Shown in pieces: positions 16,138 to 24,574 of a stretch of 40,742 nt of DNA (positions are counted from its first letter, which is position 1; every line of letters starts with the position of its first letter). Under the pieces are notes generated by a model. The model was given only the letters and a program-made list of their open reading frames with translations, was not told the DNA's origin and searched no databases. Where the stretch lies: the NCBI GenBank assembly GCA_023231445.1, contig JALNVF010000008.1:1-40742 (forward strand), given 5' to 3'. The stretch is from Treponema sp. (lineage in GTDB: Bacteria > Spirochaetota > Spirochaetia > Treponematales > Treponemataceae). The translations under genes were made by a program, and so were the position numbers.

Positions 16138-17660
16138 TACTGTACCTCCTGCTGCCTGACACCTGCCATCATGAGTCCGACCGCATGTTCATCTGTTTCA
16201 GCTGTATTAACAATATTCATAAGTTCTCCGCCGCTTATGACGGCAATTCGGTCTGATAAATTGAAAATTTCATCAAGTTCGAGCGAAACAAGCAGTACGG
16301 CATTTCCTTTGTCGCGGTGTGCAACAATCTGTTTGTGTATATATTCTATTGCACCCACGTCGAGTCCTCTCGTTGGCTGGACGGCAATGAGTAATTCCGG
16401 ATTCATGGCGATTTCACGTCCGACAATCATTTTCTGCTGATTCCCGCCTGAAAGTTTTCCGGCAGATGATTTTATTCCTTCTCCTGAGCGCACATCGAAG
16501 TGTGAGGTAACGTTCTGAGCGTACCTGCGCATATAGCCGTCGTCAAGAATACCGTATCTGCTGAACGGCGGGCGGTAAAATTCTTTTATGGCTATATTGT
16601 CTGAAATGGATTCAGTCGGCACAATACCTCTTTTCTGGCGGTCCTCGGGAATATGTCCTATACCGAGTTCATTGCGCTTTCGTATAGTCAGATGTGCAGC
16701 GTCTTTCCCGTCAATGATTATTTCTCCGCTTTGTACAGGGACCAGCCCCGTGATTGCTTCAACAAGTTCGCTTTGTCCGTTTCCGTCAACGCCTGCAATA
16801 CCGACGATTTCACCTGCATGAACGGTAAGATTAAAGTTTTTTACACCGGGTACGTTTTTTGTGTTCAGTACGCAGAGATTTTTCAGTTCCAGAACCGGTC
16901 TTCCCGGTTGTGCCTGTGCTTTATCAACTTTAAAACTGACCGGGCGTCCCACCATCATAGCTGCCATATCCTTCATGCTTGTGGAGGCGACATCTACAAC
17001 ATCAATCATCTTACCACGGCGTATCACGGTACACCGGTCTGCTGCGGCCTTTATTTCATTAAGTTTATGAGTAATAAGTATGATTGATTTTCCTTCTTTT
17101 ACCAGATTTTTCATAATCTGCATAAGATCGTCTATTTCCTGAGGAGTAAGTACTGCAGTAGGCTCGTCGAATATCAGTATGTTTGCATCGCGGTAGAGCA
17201 TCTTGAGTATTTCAACCCGTTGCTGCATACCGACTGAAATGTCTTCTATTTTCATATCCGGCGCAATATTGAGACCGTATTTTTCACTTAATTTTTTTAT
17301 TTTCAGAGCTGCTTCTTTCCGGTGCAGAATAAAACCGTCTTCTTTTCCGAGAATGATGTTTTCAGTTACGGTAAAATTGTGCACAAGCTGGAAGTGCTGA
17401 TGAACCATCCCTATGCCCAGACGGGTTGCGTCATTTGGATTTTTGATGGTGACTTCCTGTCCGCGTACTTTTATAGTACCCCTGTCCGGACGATACAGTC
17501 CGAAGAGAATGCTCATGAGTGTGGATTTACCAGCCCCGTTTTCTCCGAGTATTGCATGAATTTCCCCTTCCTTTATCTGCAGCGTAATATCGTCGTTCGC
17601 AATAATTCCGGGGAATTCTTTCCTGATATGGAGCATTTCAATTACATAGTTGCTGTCCAT
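16137..17660 (-). CDS. pnrC: Nucleoside ABC transporter ATPase with two nucleotide-binding domains (PnrC-like)
   Basis: A 507-residue tandem ATPase. Domain 1 has Walker A GENGAGKST, the variant signature ISVGMQQRVEIL and Walker B ILIFDEPTAVLT. Domain 2 has the degenerate Walker A GVDGNGQSELVEA, where Gln replaces the catalytic Lys, and signature LSGGNQQKMIVGREI, as is usual in sugar- and nucleoside-type ATPases. The ATG at 17660 is preferred over the in-frame TTG one codon earlier, since GGAGG lies 5 bases before it. A terminator-like hairpin separates it from pnrA upstream, so ATPase and permeases are probably made at lower level than the binding protein. Confidence 0.92.
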   Translation of the reverse strand: MDSNYVIEMLHIRKEFPGIIANDDITLQIKEGEIHAILGENGAGKSTLMSILFGLYRPDRGTIKVRGQEVTIKNPNDATRLGIGMVHQHFQLVHNFTVTENIILGKEDGFILHRKEAALKIKKLSEKYGLNIAPDMKIEDISVGMQQRVEILKMLYRDANILIFDEPTAVLTPQEIDDLMQIMKNLVKEGKSIILITHKLNEIKAAADRCTVIRRGKMIDVVDVASTSMKDMAAMMVGRPVSFKVDKAQAQPGRPVLELKNLCVLNTKNVPGVKNFNLTVHAGEIVGIAGVDGNGQSELVEAITGLVPVQSGEIIIDGKDAAHLTIRKRNELGIGHIPEDRQKRGIVPTESISDNIAIKEFYRPPFSRYGILDDGYMRRYAQNVTSHFDVRSGEGIKSSAGKLSGGNQQKMIVGREIAMNPELLIAVQPTRGLDVGAIEYIHKQIVAHRDKGNAVLLVSLELDEIFNLSDRIAVISGGELMNIVNTAETDEHAVGLMMAGVRQQEVQ

Positions 17661-17714
17661 CAATGCCTCCGAAAATTTTTCATCATTATATCATAAGTAT
17701 AACGATTACGGCAT

Positions 17715-17746
17715 AAAAAAAGGCCGCCGGTTAAGGCGGCCTTTTT
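17715..17746 (-). terminator. Attenuator-like intrinsic terminator between pnrA and pnrC
   Basis: A perfect 12-bp stem (17717-17728 with 17735-17746; GC core GGCCGCC/GGCGGCC) and 6-base loop. On the minus strand it is followed by a run of T residues. It lies directly after the pnrA stop and 55 bases before pnrC. Partial read-through would give an excess of binding protein over transporter. Confidence 0.85.
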
Positions 17747-17757
17747 AGCCCTGTTAA

Positions 17758-18837
17758 TTATTTAATAAGTCCGTCTGCCGAAGCAGCAACGGTGATTTTA
17801 CCTGCTTTTATGTCTGCAAGAGCCTGCATAGCGTCTTTCTGTGCTTCATCGGAAAGGTTCGGATTTGTTTCCGGAATACCGATTCCGTCGTTTGCAGCAG
17901 AAAGTTCAAGTTCCTGCCCGCCGGGGAATTGTCCTGCAAGTTCATCTTTTATCATGTCGTATGAAGCGCGGTCAAGATATTTCATAGCTGAAGTAAGTAC
18001 GGCACTTTTTCCGTCCGGCATAACACCGTCGTTGTACTGATCAACATCAACTCCAACCATCCATACGTCTTTACCTGTTGAACGGCGTGTTTTTGCTTCA
18101 TTGATAACACCAACACCAACACCGCCTGCAGCAGCAAATATAACTTTTACACCTTTATCATACATTGAAGCTGCAAGCTGCTGTCCGGCAGCAACGTCTG
18201 AGAAAGTTCCCTGATAGATAACATTTTCAGGTTTAATTGTAATTTTTGTTCCGAAGTTTTCGTTGGAATACTTTATACCCTGCTGCCAGCCCCAGTTGTA
18301 CTTCTGAACGGCAGGAATCTCCATACCGCCGATGAATCCGAATTCCCCTTCCTTAATTTGAACAGATGCTGCAACACCTGCAACAAAACCAGACTCCTGT
18401 TCAAGCCATGAAACAGCAACAGTGTTTGTTCCTGTTTTGAAAGTTGCATAGTCTGCAGTATGCGGTTTTCCGTCAAGCAGAACGAATTTTACATTCGGAT
18501 ATTTATCCTGTGCCGTATAAATAGCTGTTTCAAATTTGAATCCCGGGCAGATAATTACCTGATATCCGGCATCAGCGAGGTTTCCGATTTCCTTGAGGTA
18601 GTCGGCTTCGGTCGTTCCTGCAGGTTTAAGATATTTGCAGTCGATTCCCATGTCTTTCTGTGCACGGAGGATTCCTTCCCACGTACCCTGATTGAAGGAT
18701 TTGTCATCAATTGTACCAGAATCGGTAACCATTCCGATCTTGAGAGCTGTCTTCTTTGCTTCTGTTTTTTTTGAACATCCGGTAACAGCGAGTGCTGCTA
18801 CAGCAAGTGCGCATACAAGTGCTAATGCTTTTTTCAT
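17758..18837 (-). CDS. pnrA: BMP-family purine nucleoside-binding lipoprotein (PnrA/TmpC-like)
   Basis: A 359-residue lipoprotein with signal peptide ending VTGC (Cys 21). The mature part is a periplasmic binding fold of the BMP family, with the conserved MVTDSGTIDDKSFNQGTWEG segment near residue 36 that holds ligand-contacting Asp, Ser and Asn, and later GFIGGMEIPAVQKY and VGVDVDQYNDG. T. pallidum PnrA (TmpC, TP0319) of the same family binds guanosine, adenosine and inosine. A GAGGAG ribosome site is present, and a promoter candidate lies at 18876-18904. It is the first gene of the transporter operon. Confidence 0.93.
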   Translation of the reverse strand: MKKALALVCALAVAALAVTGCSKKTEAKKTALKIGMVTDSGTIDDKSFNQGTWEGILRAQKDMGIDCKYLKPAGTTEADYLKEIGNLADAGYQVIICPGFKFETAIYTAQDKYPNVKFVLLDGKPHTADYATFKTGTNTVAVSWLEQESGFVAGVAASVQIKEGEFGFIGGMEIPAVQKYNWGWQQGIKYSNENFGTKITIKPENVIYQGTFSDVAAGQQLAASMYDKGVKVIFAAAGGVGVGVINEAKTRRSTGKDVWMVGVDVDQYNDGVMPDGKSAVLTSAMKYLDRASYDMIKDELAGQFPGGQELELSAANDGIGIPETNPNLSDEAQKDAMQALADIKAGKITVAASADGLIK

Positions 18838-18875
18838 ACTATGAACTCCTCTGAACGTATTGGCGTTCTTTCAGC

Positions 18876-18904
18876 ATCATAACTTAAATGAATGAATAAG
18901 TGAA
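18876..18904 (-). promoter_or_regulatory. Predicted promoter of the pnr operon
   Basis: TTCACT (18899-18904) and TATGAT (18876-18881) are 17 bases apart on the minus strand. Between the -10 and the ribosome site lies a small GAACG/CGTTC hairpin. The roughly 200-base region was inspected for a purine riboswitch core and none was seen. Confidence 0.45.
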
Positions 18905-19040
18905 GAGGTTATTACATAACTAAAACTTACAGAAGAATCAGCCTGAGGGAATAAATAATTAAGCTGTTGTTTATAATAGCCTGATTATTAAGCCATCGGT
19001 GCTTCCTGTGTACGGAGAGATAAGATTTCTGACTGGTATT

Positions 19041-20420
19041 TTATTCTTCAATAGACAGTTCCTTTGCACCTGTTTTAGCATCTTTTCGAAGTGTACGAAG
19101 GTCTCCGGACGTTTTTACCGTTACATTGTCTCCTGATTTATATCTACATTCGGAAACATCGACGGCAAGCGTAAGTCCCAGCGTACTGCATGCATAGTAA
19201 CCCGTGCGGTGTCCCGGAAGCCTGATAGGATCACTTGTTATACGGAGCGTTAACGGAGATTCACAAGTCTGCCTGCTCTGGACAACTTCTGGTGTGGCAG
19301 TTGTTGCCAGTACGAAACTGAGCACTGCCCGTTCTTTCGGAATTCCTGCGTCGGCTGAAAGTTTAAGCAGCTCCTGTGGTGCGTCTTCCGTGGAAAATGC
19401 GAAGTTGCACCATTTTGCAGTACCACCCGTTCTGGCATGCAGCCCGTTCATGGCGCATGCCTGTACATGCGGACAGGGTGCCGTAATTGCCATACCGCTT
19501 TTTATAAATGAATCACGAAGCAGACTTATAATACGTGCCTGCCGGGGAACACCCGGTTCTACAACGAATACTGTGTGTTTTGTGTCTGCATATGAACGAA
19601 GTGCCGCAGCATATTTTTGTGCAAGTTCTTCCGGAGTAAACTGTCCGTCCTGATATAGTTCATTGAACATATTTGCACAGGTAATAAATGATGCCTTTTC
19701 CCGGATATTTGTTCCCATCGGTCCTTTTATCCTGATGATGTTCCAGTGCGGTTCAGCATTTGAATCTGCAGGAGGCGTACGTGCTGCTGCAGAAAGGTAG
19801 ATGTCTTCGCCGGTCGACAAAACATTTTGAGATATATCCATACAGTACCATGTCAGTTTTCTATTCCGGAGTTCCGGACAGGCAAGCCATAAGGCTGTAA
19901 CGACAGTAAGCGGTCCGCTGCCTATATCAAGACAGTAATCACCGTCCTTAAGCGGAAAAGAACGGGATCCGAGGTTTGCAAAGAGCCGTGTAAGACGTAC
20001 CAGATTCCACCACGTAAAATAACGCACATATGCAGAAATATATGCAGGATTGTTCATATAGCCAAGACGCCGGACAGCCCGTTCGTCTGTAAGTTCGTGA
20101 GAAAGCTGACGTATGTCCAGCGGTAAAGAACGCAGCTGTCTGCTGTTTGAAGGAAAAACGCCCTGTACGATTGCAGAAAAATTGTCCAGAACTTTACGTG
20201 CATCATCCGGTACCGCTGAAGCATTAAAAAGATGTGTAACTGTTATCAGTTTCGCATCTGCTGCGCGGAAACGCTCCTGTGACGGATAACCGGGCTGTGA
20301 GCCGTGCAGTTGTTTTTTCTCCGTATATTTACGGGCGATGGTTTGTTTTTTACCCGCTGTATTGTTTTTAACAAATTTTCCGTACCATTTTTCTCCTGGT
20401 ACCGTATCAGTTCTTTTCAT
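19041..20420 (-). CDS. Rsm22/METTL17-like methyltransferase-fold protein
   Basis: A 459-residue protein resembling the Rsm22 family, whose mitochondrial members bind the small ribosomal subunit during assembly. A SAM-type motif DIGSGPLTVVTALWLA lies at 165-180 and MDIS at 194-197. The cysteine cluster follows: APCPHVQACAMNG (C316, C322) and KWCNF (C338); C386 could be a fourth ligand. In METTL17 such cysteines bind an Fe-S cluster. The C-terminal 60 residues look like a small beta-domain. The first 60 residues are basic and probably disordered. Its start overlaps the end of the MerR gene by 14 bases. rRNA methylation versus assembly chaperone cannot be settled here. Confidence 0.75.
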   Translation of the reverse strand: MKRTDTVPGEKWYGKFVKNNTAGKKQTIARKYTEKKQLHGSQPGYPSQERFRAADAKLITVTHLFNASAVPDDARKVLDNFSAIVQGVFPSNSRQLRSLPLDIRQLSHELTDERAVRRLGYMNNPAYISAYVRYFTWWNLVRLTRLFANLGSRSFPLKDGDYCLDIGSGPLTVVTALWLACPELRNRKLTWYCMDISQNVLSTGEDIYLSAAARTPPADSNAEPHWNIIRIKGPMGTNIREKASFITCANMFNELYQDGQFTPEELAQKYAAALRSYADTKHTVFVVEPGVPRQARIISLLRDSFIKSGMAITAPCPHVQACAMNGLHARTGGTAKWCNFAFSTEDAPQELLKLSADAGIPKERAVLSFVLATTATPEVVQSRQTCESPLTLRITSDPIRLPGHRTGYYACSTLGLTLAVDVSECRYKSGDNVTVKTSGDLRTLRKDAKTGAKELSIEE

Positions 20421-20769
20421 TGGTTTCCTGTTGCGTAACGCTTTGCCGCGGACGATATTTCCGTATTATAAGGTAGAGTGTTGTAAGATCCGACCGCAGT
20501 TCATGAATGGCATGGAAAATATCCGTATCGTTGCTGGCAATCGTTGCTTCTTCAATAATCTGACTTCGTGCACCTTCGATAGTGAATTTTTTTATACCGA
20601 TAAGATATTTCAGACGAAGTATAATATCTATTTCCCGCTGTGAATAAACCCGCCGTCCCCCCATATCTTTCTGCGGAGCAAATCCCGGTATGACACTTTC
20701 CCAGTAGCGCAGTACGTGTGCTTTGACTCCTGTAATTTCTTCGACCTCTCCGATAGAATACCCTGCCAT
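20407..20769 (-). CDS. MerR-family transcriptional regulator
   Basis: A 120-residue protein with the MerR winged HTH at residues 4-73: YSIGEVEEITGVKAHVLRYWE, then GGRRVYSQREIDIILRLKYLI. The effector part is short (about 45 residues) and has no cysteine, so metal sensing is unlikely; it resembles the small MerR/HspR-like regulators common in spirochaetes. A GGGGAAATAA ribosome region precedes the ATG, 14 bases after the der stop. It overlaps the Rsm22-like gene, suggesting they are coupled; its targets are unknown. Confidence 0.9.
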   Translation of the reverse strand: MAGYSIGEVEEITGVKAHVLRYWESVIPGFAPQKDMGGRRVYSQREIDIILRLKYLIGIKKFTIEGARSQIIEEATIASNDTDIFHAIHELRSDLTTLYLIIRKYRPRQSVTQQETNEKN

Positions 20770-20783
20770 TTATTTCCCCGATA

Positions 20784-22238
20784 TTACTTCTGCCGTTCCA
20801 GCCAGTCCTGCCTGCTTGCTTTCATTTCAAGCTGGACAGGAATTTTACCGAATCCGAAATCAGAACGGATTTTATTTTTCAGATATGTGATATACGTCTG
20901 CGGCACAACTTCCGGCTTTGTGGCAAATATAAGAAAGGCGACAGGATTGACGCCGGTCTGCGTCATATAACGGATTTTAAAGTGAATGGCTTTACTTGCC
21001 GGCGGAGGATACTGAAACAGCCAGTCTTTGAGCGCTGCATTGAGAACGGATGTGTCTATTTTCTGAGTAAGCTGCTTATACAGTTCAATGGAAGTATCAA
21101 GCAGATCTTTTATACCTTTACCTTCAAGTGCGGAAAGCGCAAGAACAGGCGCATAATCCATCTGGCCGAACATGATATGAATTTTGTCAACGGCATTCCG
21201 GAAAGAAGTTCTTCCCTTTTCCTGTGTATCCCATTTATTTAATGCAAAAATGATACCGCGTCCCCGTTCGTAGGCAAGCGCGCATATTTTTTTTACCTGC
21301 TCGTCCAGTCCGTCCTGTGCATCAATCATAAGAATCATGATGTCACATTCATCGAGCGTTTTGATTGCACGGTTTACGGAATAATATTCGACATTTTCTT
21401 TTACTTTAGCTTTTTTGCGGATTCCCGCAGTATCAAGTACTTGAAAATCAGTACCATCATATGAAAATTTTCCTTCAACAACGTCTCTGGTAGTCCCTGC
21501 ATAATCACTTACGATCGATGCGTCGGAATGAGTGAGTCTGTTTGACAGAGTTGATTTGCCCGTATTCGGTTTACCCATAATGGCAAGTCGTATAACCGGT
21601 TTTTTCTCAAATTCTACGACACGGGAAAAATCAAGTCTGGAAACGATTTTCTGAGATAAATCCTCCAGATGGTCGCCGTGTTCTGCAGAAATGAATACAA
21701 GTTCGTCAAATCCGTATTTTGCATATTCGTACGCGATGTCTGTATTGCGCCCGCCTTCTGTCTTATTGATTACGGCAATTACTTTTTTCCAGTAAGGCCG
21801 CACTCTGAGTATAAGTTCTTCATCTTCTGCTGTTATTCTGCCAGGTTCAAGAAGCAGAAGAATGAGATCCGCCTTCCGCATTTCGTCAAGAGACTTACCG
21901 ACTACGAGTTCGTCAAGTTCCGCTTCTTTTGTTCCTGAATCTCGTTCCAGCTTGTATCCGCCGGTGTCGATAATATATACCGGTTTTCCGCAGATAACGG
22001 CAGTTGCCTCGACAGGATCCCGTGTGACACCCGGAGTAGGGTCGGTTATTGCTATTTTCTTCTTCATGAAACAGTTGAAGAGCGTGGATTTTCCGACATT
22101 CGGTCTTCCTGCGATGACAACGACGGGACAGTTCGCAAATTCTTTGTTACGCATCTCTTCATCAATTTTTATTGCTGTTTCTTCTGCCTGTTTTTGAGCT
22201 AATGGCTGTGAAAAATCAGGTTTCTGTTTTTTTGTCAT
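20784..22238 (-). CDS. der: Ribosome-assembly GTPase Der (EngA)
   Basis: A 484-residue tandem GTPase essential for 50S subunit assembly in studied bacteria. The first G domain starts with VIAGRPNVGKSTLFN (residues 41-55), DPTPGVTRD and DTGG. The second has AIMGKPNTGKSTLSNR, DYAGTTRDVVEG, DTAGIRKKAKV and NKWD. The C-terminal KH-like domain follows (FKIRYMTQTGVNPVAFLIF). Length is close to the family norm, with a roughly 35-residue N-terminal extension. An AAGGA ribosome site precedes the ATG. It is 58 bases downstream of ptsI and 14 bases before the MerR gene. Confidence 0.96.
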   Translation of the reverse strand: MTKKQKPDFSQPLAQKQAEETAIKIDEEMRNKEFANCPVVVIAGRPNVGKSTLFNCFMKKKIAITDPTPGVTRDPVEATAVICGKPVYIIDTGGYKLERDSGTKEAELDELVVGKSLDEMRKADLILLLLEPGRITAEDEELILRVRPYWKKVIAVINKTEGGRNTDIAYEYAKYGFDELVFISAEHGDHLEDLSQKIVSRLDFSRVVEFEKKPVIRLAIMGKPNTGKSTLSNRLTHSDASIVSDYAGTTRDVVEGKFSYDGTDFQVLDTAGIRKKAKVKENVEYYSVNRAIKTLDECDIMILMIDAQDGLDEQVKKICALAYERGRGIIFALNKWDTQEKGRTSFRNAVDKIHIMFGQMDYAPVLALSALEGKGIKDLLDTSIELYKQLTQKIDTSVLNAALKDWLFQYPPPASKAIHFKIRYMTQTGVNPVAFLIFATKPEVVPQTYITYLKNKIRSDFGFGKIPVQLEMKASRQDWLERQK

Positions 22239-22296
22239 AATAATCCTTATTTCTGTATGTGGAAATTAATCAACATTTTCTTTAATCGATATTCCC

Positions 22297-24012
22297 CTAG
22301 AGATTGTTCAAATGCTTTGCTGAAATAGACTGTAGTTCATCTATGGTAAAGCGTGATAACAGTTCTTTGATTCCCGGTATCATTTTCGGACTCATACTCA
22401 GGCTCCTGATGCCCATCCCTGCAAGAACGAGTACGCTGTCGCTTCTGCCTGCCATTTCACCACATACCGAACAGGGAATATCTGCTTTTTTTGCACTGTC
22501 GATCGTTACTGCAATGAGGCGCAGTACTGCAAGATTGAATTCATCATATAAATCAGCTACCGTCGAATTTTCGCGGTCGACTCCAAGCGTATACTGCGTA
22601 AGATCGTTTGTCCCAAGCGAGAAAAAAGCACTTTCTTTTGCCAGACAGTCTGAGGTGACTGCCGCGGCCGCCGTTTCTACCATTATGCCTATCGGAACGT
22701 TCGGATTGAACGTAATATTTTCAGAATTCAGTTCGTCCCGTACAGTGTGAACAAGCGTTTTACACTGATCAACCTGTTCTACGCTTGTAATAAGCGGAAG
22801 CATTATTTTCAGATCTCCGTAGACACTTGCCCTGTACAATGCACGCAGCTGCGTTTTCAGTATCTGAGGATATGCCAGAGACAGGCGGACCGCTCGAAGT
22901 CCCATAAGCGGATTTTTTTCTGCAATTGCAGGGATATCGACGGAATTAATGAGCTTGTCTCCGCCTGCATCAAGTGTACGGATAACGACAGGTTTTCCAT
23001 CCATTGTTTCAAGAACACGTTTATATGCTTCAAACTGAGTATCCTCGTCGAACGAACGGGCTGCCGAATTACTTGTTTCCCCTGCCGTACTCATATATAG
23101 AAATTCTGTCCGGAACAGACCAATACCAGCTGCTCCGGAAGCTTTTGCATATTCAGCTTCCTCCGGTGTTCCGATATTGGCGTACAACTCGAATAATGTT
23201 CCGTCTTTAGTTCTTGCAGGCTTGTCAAAAAACGCTTTTAACGTTTCCTCATGTTTTTTTTCAGCCGCGATCTTGTCTTCATATTCGACAAGCGTGTCAA
23301 AATCCGGATCGGAAAGGACTTCCGCCGTTTTACCGTCTACAATTACTTTGTCGCCTGTATGAATCAGTTTTGTAATGTTTGTAAGACCGACTACTGTTGG
23401 GATACCATAGTTACGCGCCAGAATAACGACATGGCTTGATACGCCACCTTCCGTGAGCGCAAGACCTGCAATTTTTCGTTTTGAAAGGATGATTGTATCT
23501 GTCGGAGAAAGTGTTACTGCAACAATTACCGCACCATCGGGAACCTGATTGATATCAAACGGATGAATGTCCATCATGTCATCAAGTACCCGGCCGAAAA
23601 CATCAGTAATATCCTGTGCGCGTTCTGCAAGATATTCATTCCCTGCATTCCGTAATCTGCCGGCATATTCTTCTGATTTTACATTGATTGTATATTCGAT
23701 ATTCTGCAGAGTTCTTTCATATTCATCTTTTAATTCTGCAAGAAAAACCGGATCGTCGAGCATGAGAATATATGTTTCGAATATTTCACGCTGTGTATCG
23801 TTCGCTTTTACACTTTTCGGGAGATTTTCAAGTTGTCTGGAGATTTGAGCCGTGACTGTTCTGATTGAATCCTGAAAACGTTCCCAGCCTTCCGCTGTTT
23901 CTTCTCTTCGGATGTGTTTTTGAGGAATAGCTCTTTTTACTGCTTCTGGGATAACAAAAGCTGTACCGACCCCCACTCCATCCGCTGCCGGAATACCGAG
24001 AAAAACTTCCAT
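22297..24012 (-). CDS. ptsI: Phosphoenolpyruvate-protein phosphotransferase (PTS Enzyme I)
   Basis: A 571-residue cytoplasmic Enzyme I that moves phosphate from PEP to HPr. The phosphorylated His is H194 in the swivel-domain motif GGVSSHVVILARNYGIPTVVG, a mild variant of the usual GGRTSHAAI. The PEP-binding TIM barrel has GIGLFRTEFLYM, IRTLDAGGDK, SLGTNDLTQYTLGVDREN and CSVCGEMAGR with the catalytic Cys. Length fits the family. No ptsH or sugar permease is in the window, so in this organism it may serve regulation as much as transport. It has a consensus promoter whose -10 lies 8 bases before the ATG, so its mRNA may be leaderless. Confidence 0.96.
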   Translation of the reverse strand: MEVFLGIPAADGVGVGTAFVIPEAVKRAIPQKHIRREETAEGWERFQDSIRTVTAQISRQLENLPKSVKANDTQREIFETYILMLDDPVFLAELKDEYERTLQNIEYTINVKSEEYAGRLRNAGNEYLAERAQDITDVFGRVLDDMMDIHPFDINQVPDGAVIVAVTLSPTDTIILSKRKIAGLALTEGGVSSHVVILARNYGIPTVVGLTNITKLIHTGDKVIVDGKTAEVLSDPDFDTLVEYEDKIAAEKKHEETLKAFFDKPARTKDGTLFELYANIGTPEEAEYAKASGAAGIGLFRTEFLYMSTAGETSNSAARSFDEDTQFEAYKRVLETMDGKPVVIRTLDAGGDKLINSVDIPAIAEKNPLMGLRAVRLSLAYPQILKTQLRALYRASVYGDLKIMLPLITSVEQVDQCKTLVHTVRDELNSENITFNPNVPIGIMVETAAAAVTSDCLAKESAFFSLGTNDLTQYTLGVDRENSTVADLYDEFNLAVLRLIAVTIDSAKKADIPCSVCGEMAGRSDSVLVLAGMGIRSLSMSPKMIPGIKELLSRFTIDELQSISAKHLNNL

Positions 24013-24020
24013 TTCCTACA

Positions 24021-24049
24021 ATTATATCGACCACATGCGGAATTGTCAA
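24021..24049 (-). promoter_or_regulatory. Perfect-consensus sigma70 promoter of ptsI
   Basis: TTGACA (24044-24049) and TATAAT (24021-24026) are exactly 17 bases apart on the minus strand, a full match to consensus. The 8 bases between the -10 and the ATG are TGTAGGAA; the predicted start point is 0 to 3 bases before the ATG, so the AGGA there would scarcely be transcribed. Confidence 0.8.
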
Positions 24050-24143
24050 ATCAGACTGAAAATCGGCAATTATATTGCAGAATATCCGGAGAAATTTATC
24101 TTCGAAAGAAATTACAGGCTGATTCCGAAACTTTCCGTATGGA

Positions 24144-24506
24144 TCAGATCGTCCAGTTTTTCCAGATATCCGGGCAATAACCGGCTGTTGCATCCGCCTT
24201 ACCGTTACGGACGACCGGCTGTTTCATCAGAAGCGGATTTTCAAGCAGCTTTTCTTCTTTGTCTTCATCGGGCAGCCATGCAATATCCGCATAGTTTCTG
24301 CTGTTTTTGTCCAGCAGGTGTTCAAGTGCCAGCTTCCGGCTCCCACAGGATTTTGTGAGACAGGAAAGAACATTGTCCAGTTCGCCCTCGCTTATCCCTT
24401 TTTCCTTTAAATCGATTGATTGAACTGACATCCGGCGGTCACTGAACCAGCGTTCTGCCTTTTTTACGTCAAAGTTTTTTGCAGTTCCGAATATTTGTAT
24501 AGCCAT
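24144..24506 (-). CDS. ArsC/Spx-fold protein lacking the N-terminal catalytic cysteine
   Basis: A 120-residue protein of the ArsC/Spx/YffB thioredoxin-like family: FGTAKNFDVKKAERWFSDR at 6-24, IDLKEKGISEGEL and DEDKEEKLLENPLLMKQPVVRNG near residue 80, the last being the family's conserved LLxNPxLxKRPxV region. Family members usually read G-x-x-x-C in the first loop (as in IYGIKNCDTV); here the cysteine is replaced by Phe 12. Other cysteines (about C49, C54 and C110) are at unusual places. Redox or arsenate reductase activity is therefore doubtful; a binding role, as in Spx-RNA polymerase contacts, is possible. The gene is divergent from the phosphohydrolase gene, with a -10 box 7 bases before its ATG. 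Confidence 0.8.
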   Translation of the reverse strand: MAIQIFGTAKNFDVKKAERWFSDRRMSVQSIDLKEKGISEGELDNVLSCLTKSCGSRKLALEHLLDKNSRNYADIAWLPDEDKEEKLLENPLLMKQPVVRNGKADATAGYCPDIWKNWTI

Positions 24507-24574
24507 ATGAAAAAGTATATCATAAACGCAGCAAGTATTTCAGCGGTTTCTTTTTTATATGATATACTGTATGC
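24507..24574. promoter_or_regulatory. Back-to-back mirror promoters for two divergent, probably leaderless genes
   Basis: The 68-base gap contains AGTATATCATA (24514-24524) and its exact reverse complement TATGATATACT (24558-24568). Each is an extended -10 box (TG-A-TATACT) pointing outward, lying 7 bases before the ATG on the minus strand and 6 bases before the ATG on the plus strand. No Shine-Dalgarno fits in either gap. No good -35 box was found for either side. Confidence 0.6.

Noticed and set aside
16653..17087. 144-residue plus-strand open frame opposite the ABC ATPase gene
   Set aside because: Shadow of a conserved ATPase.
18838..19040. Possible purine riboswitch before pnrA
   Set aside because: The region was inspected for the conserved core of known purine aptamers; only a short GAACG/CGTTC hairpin was found.
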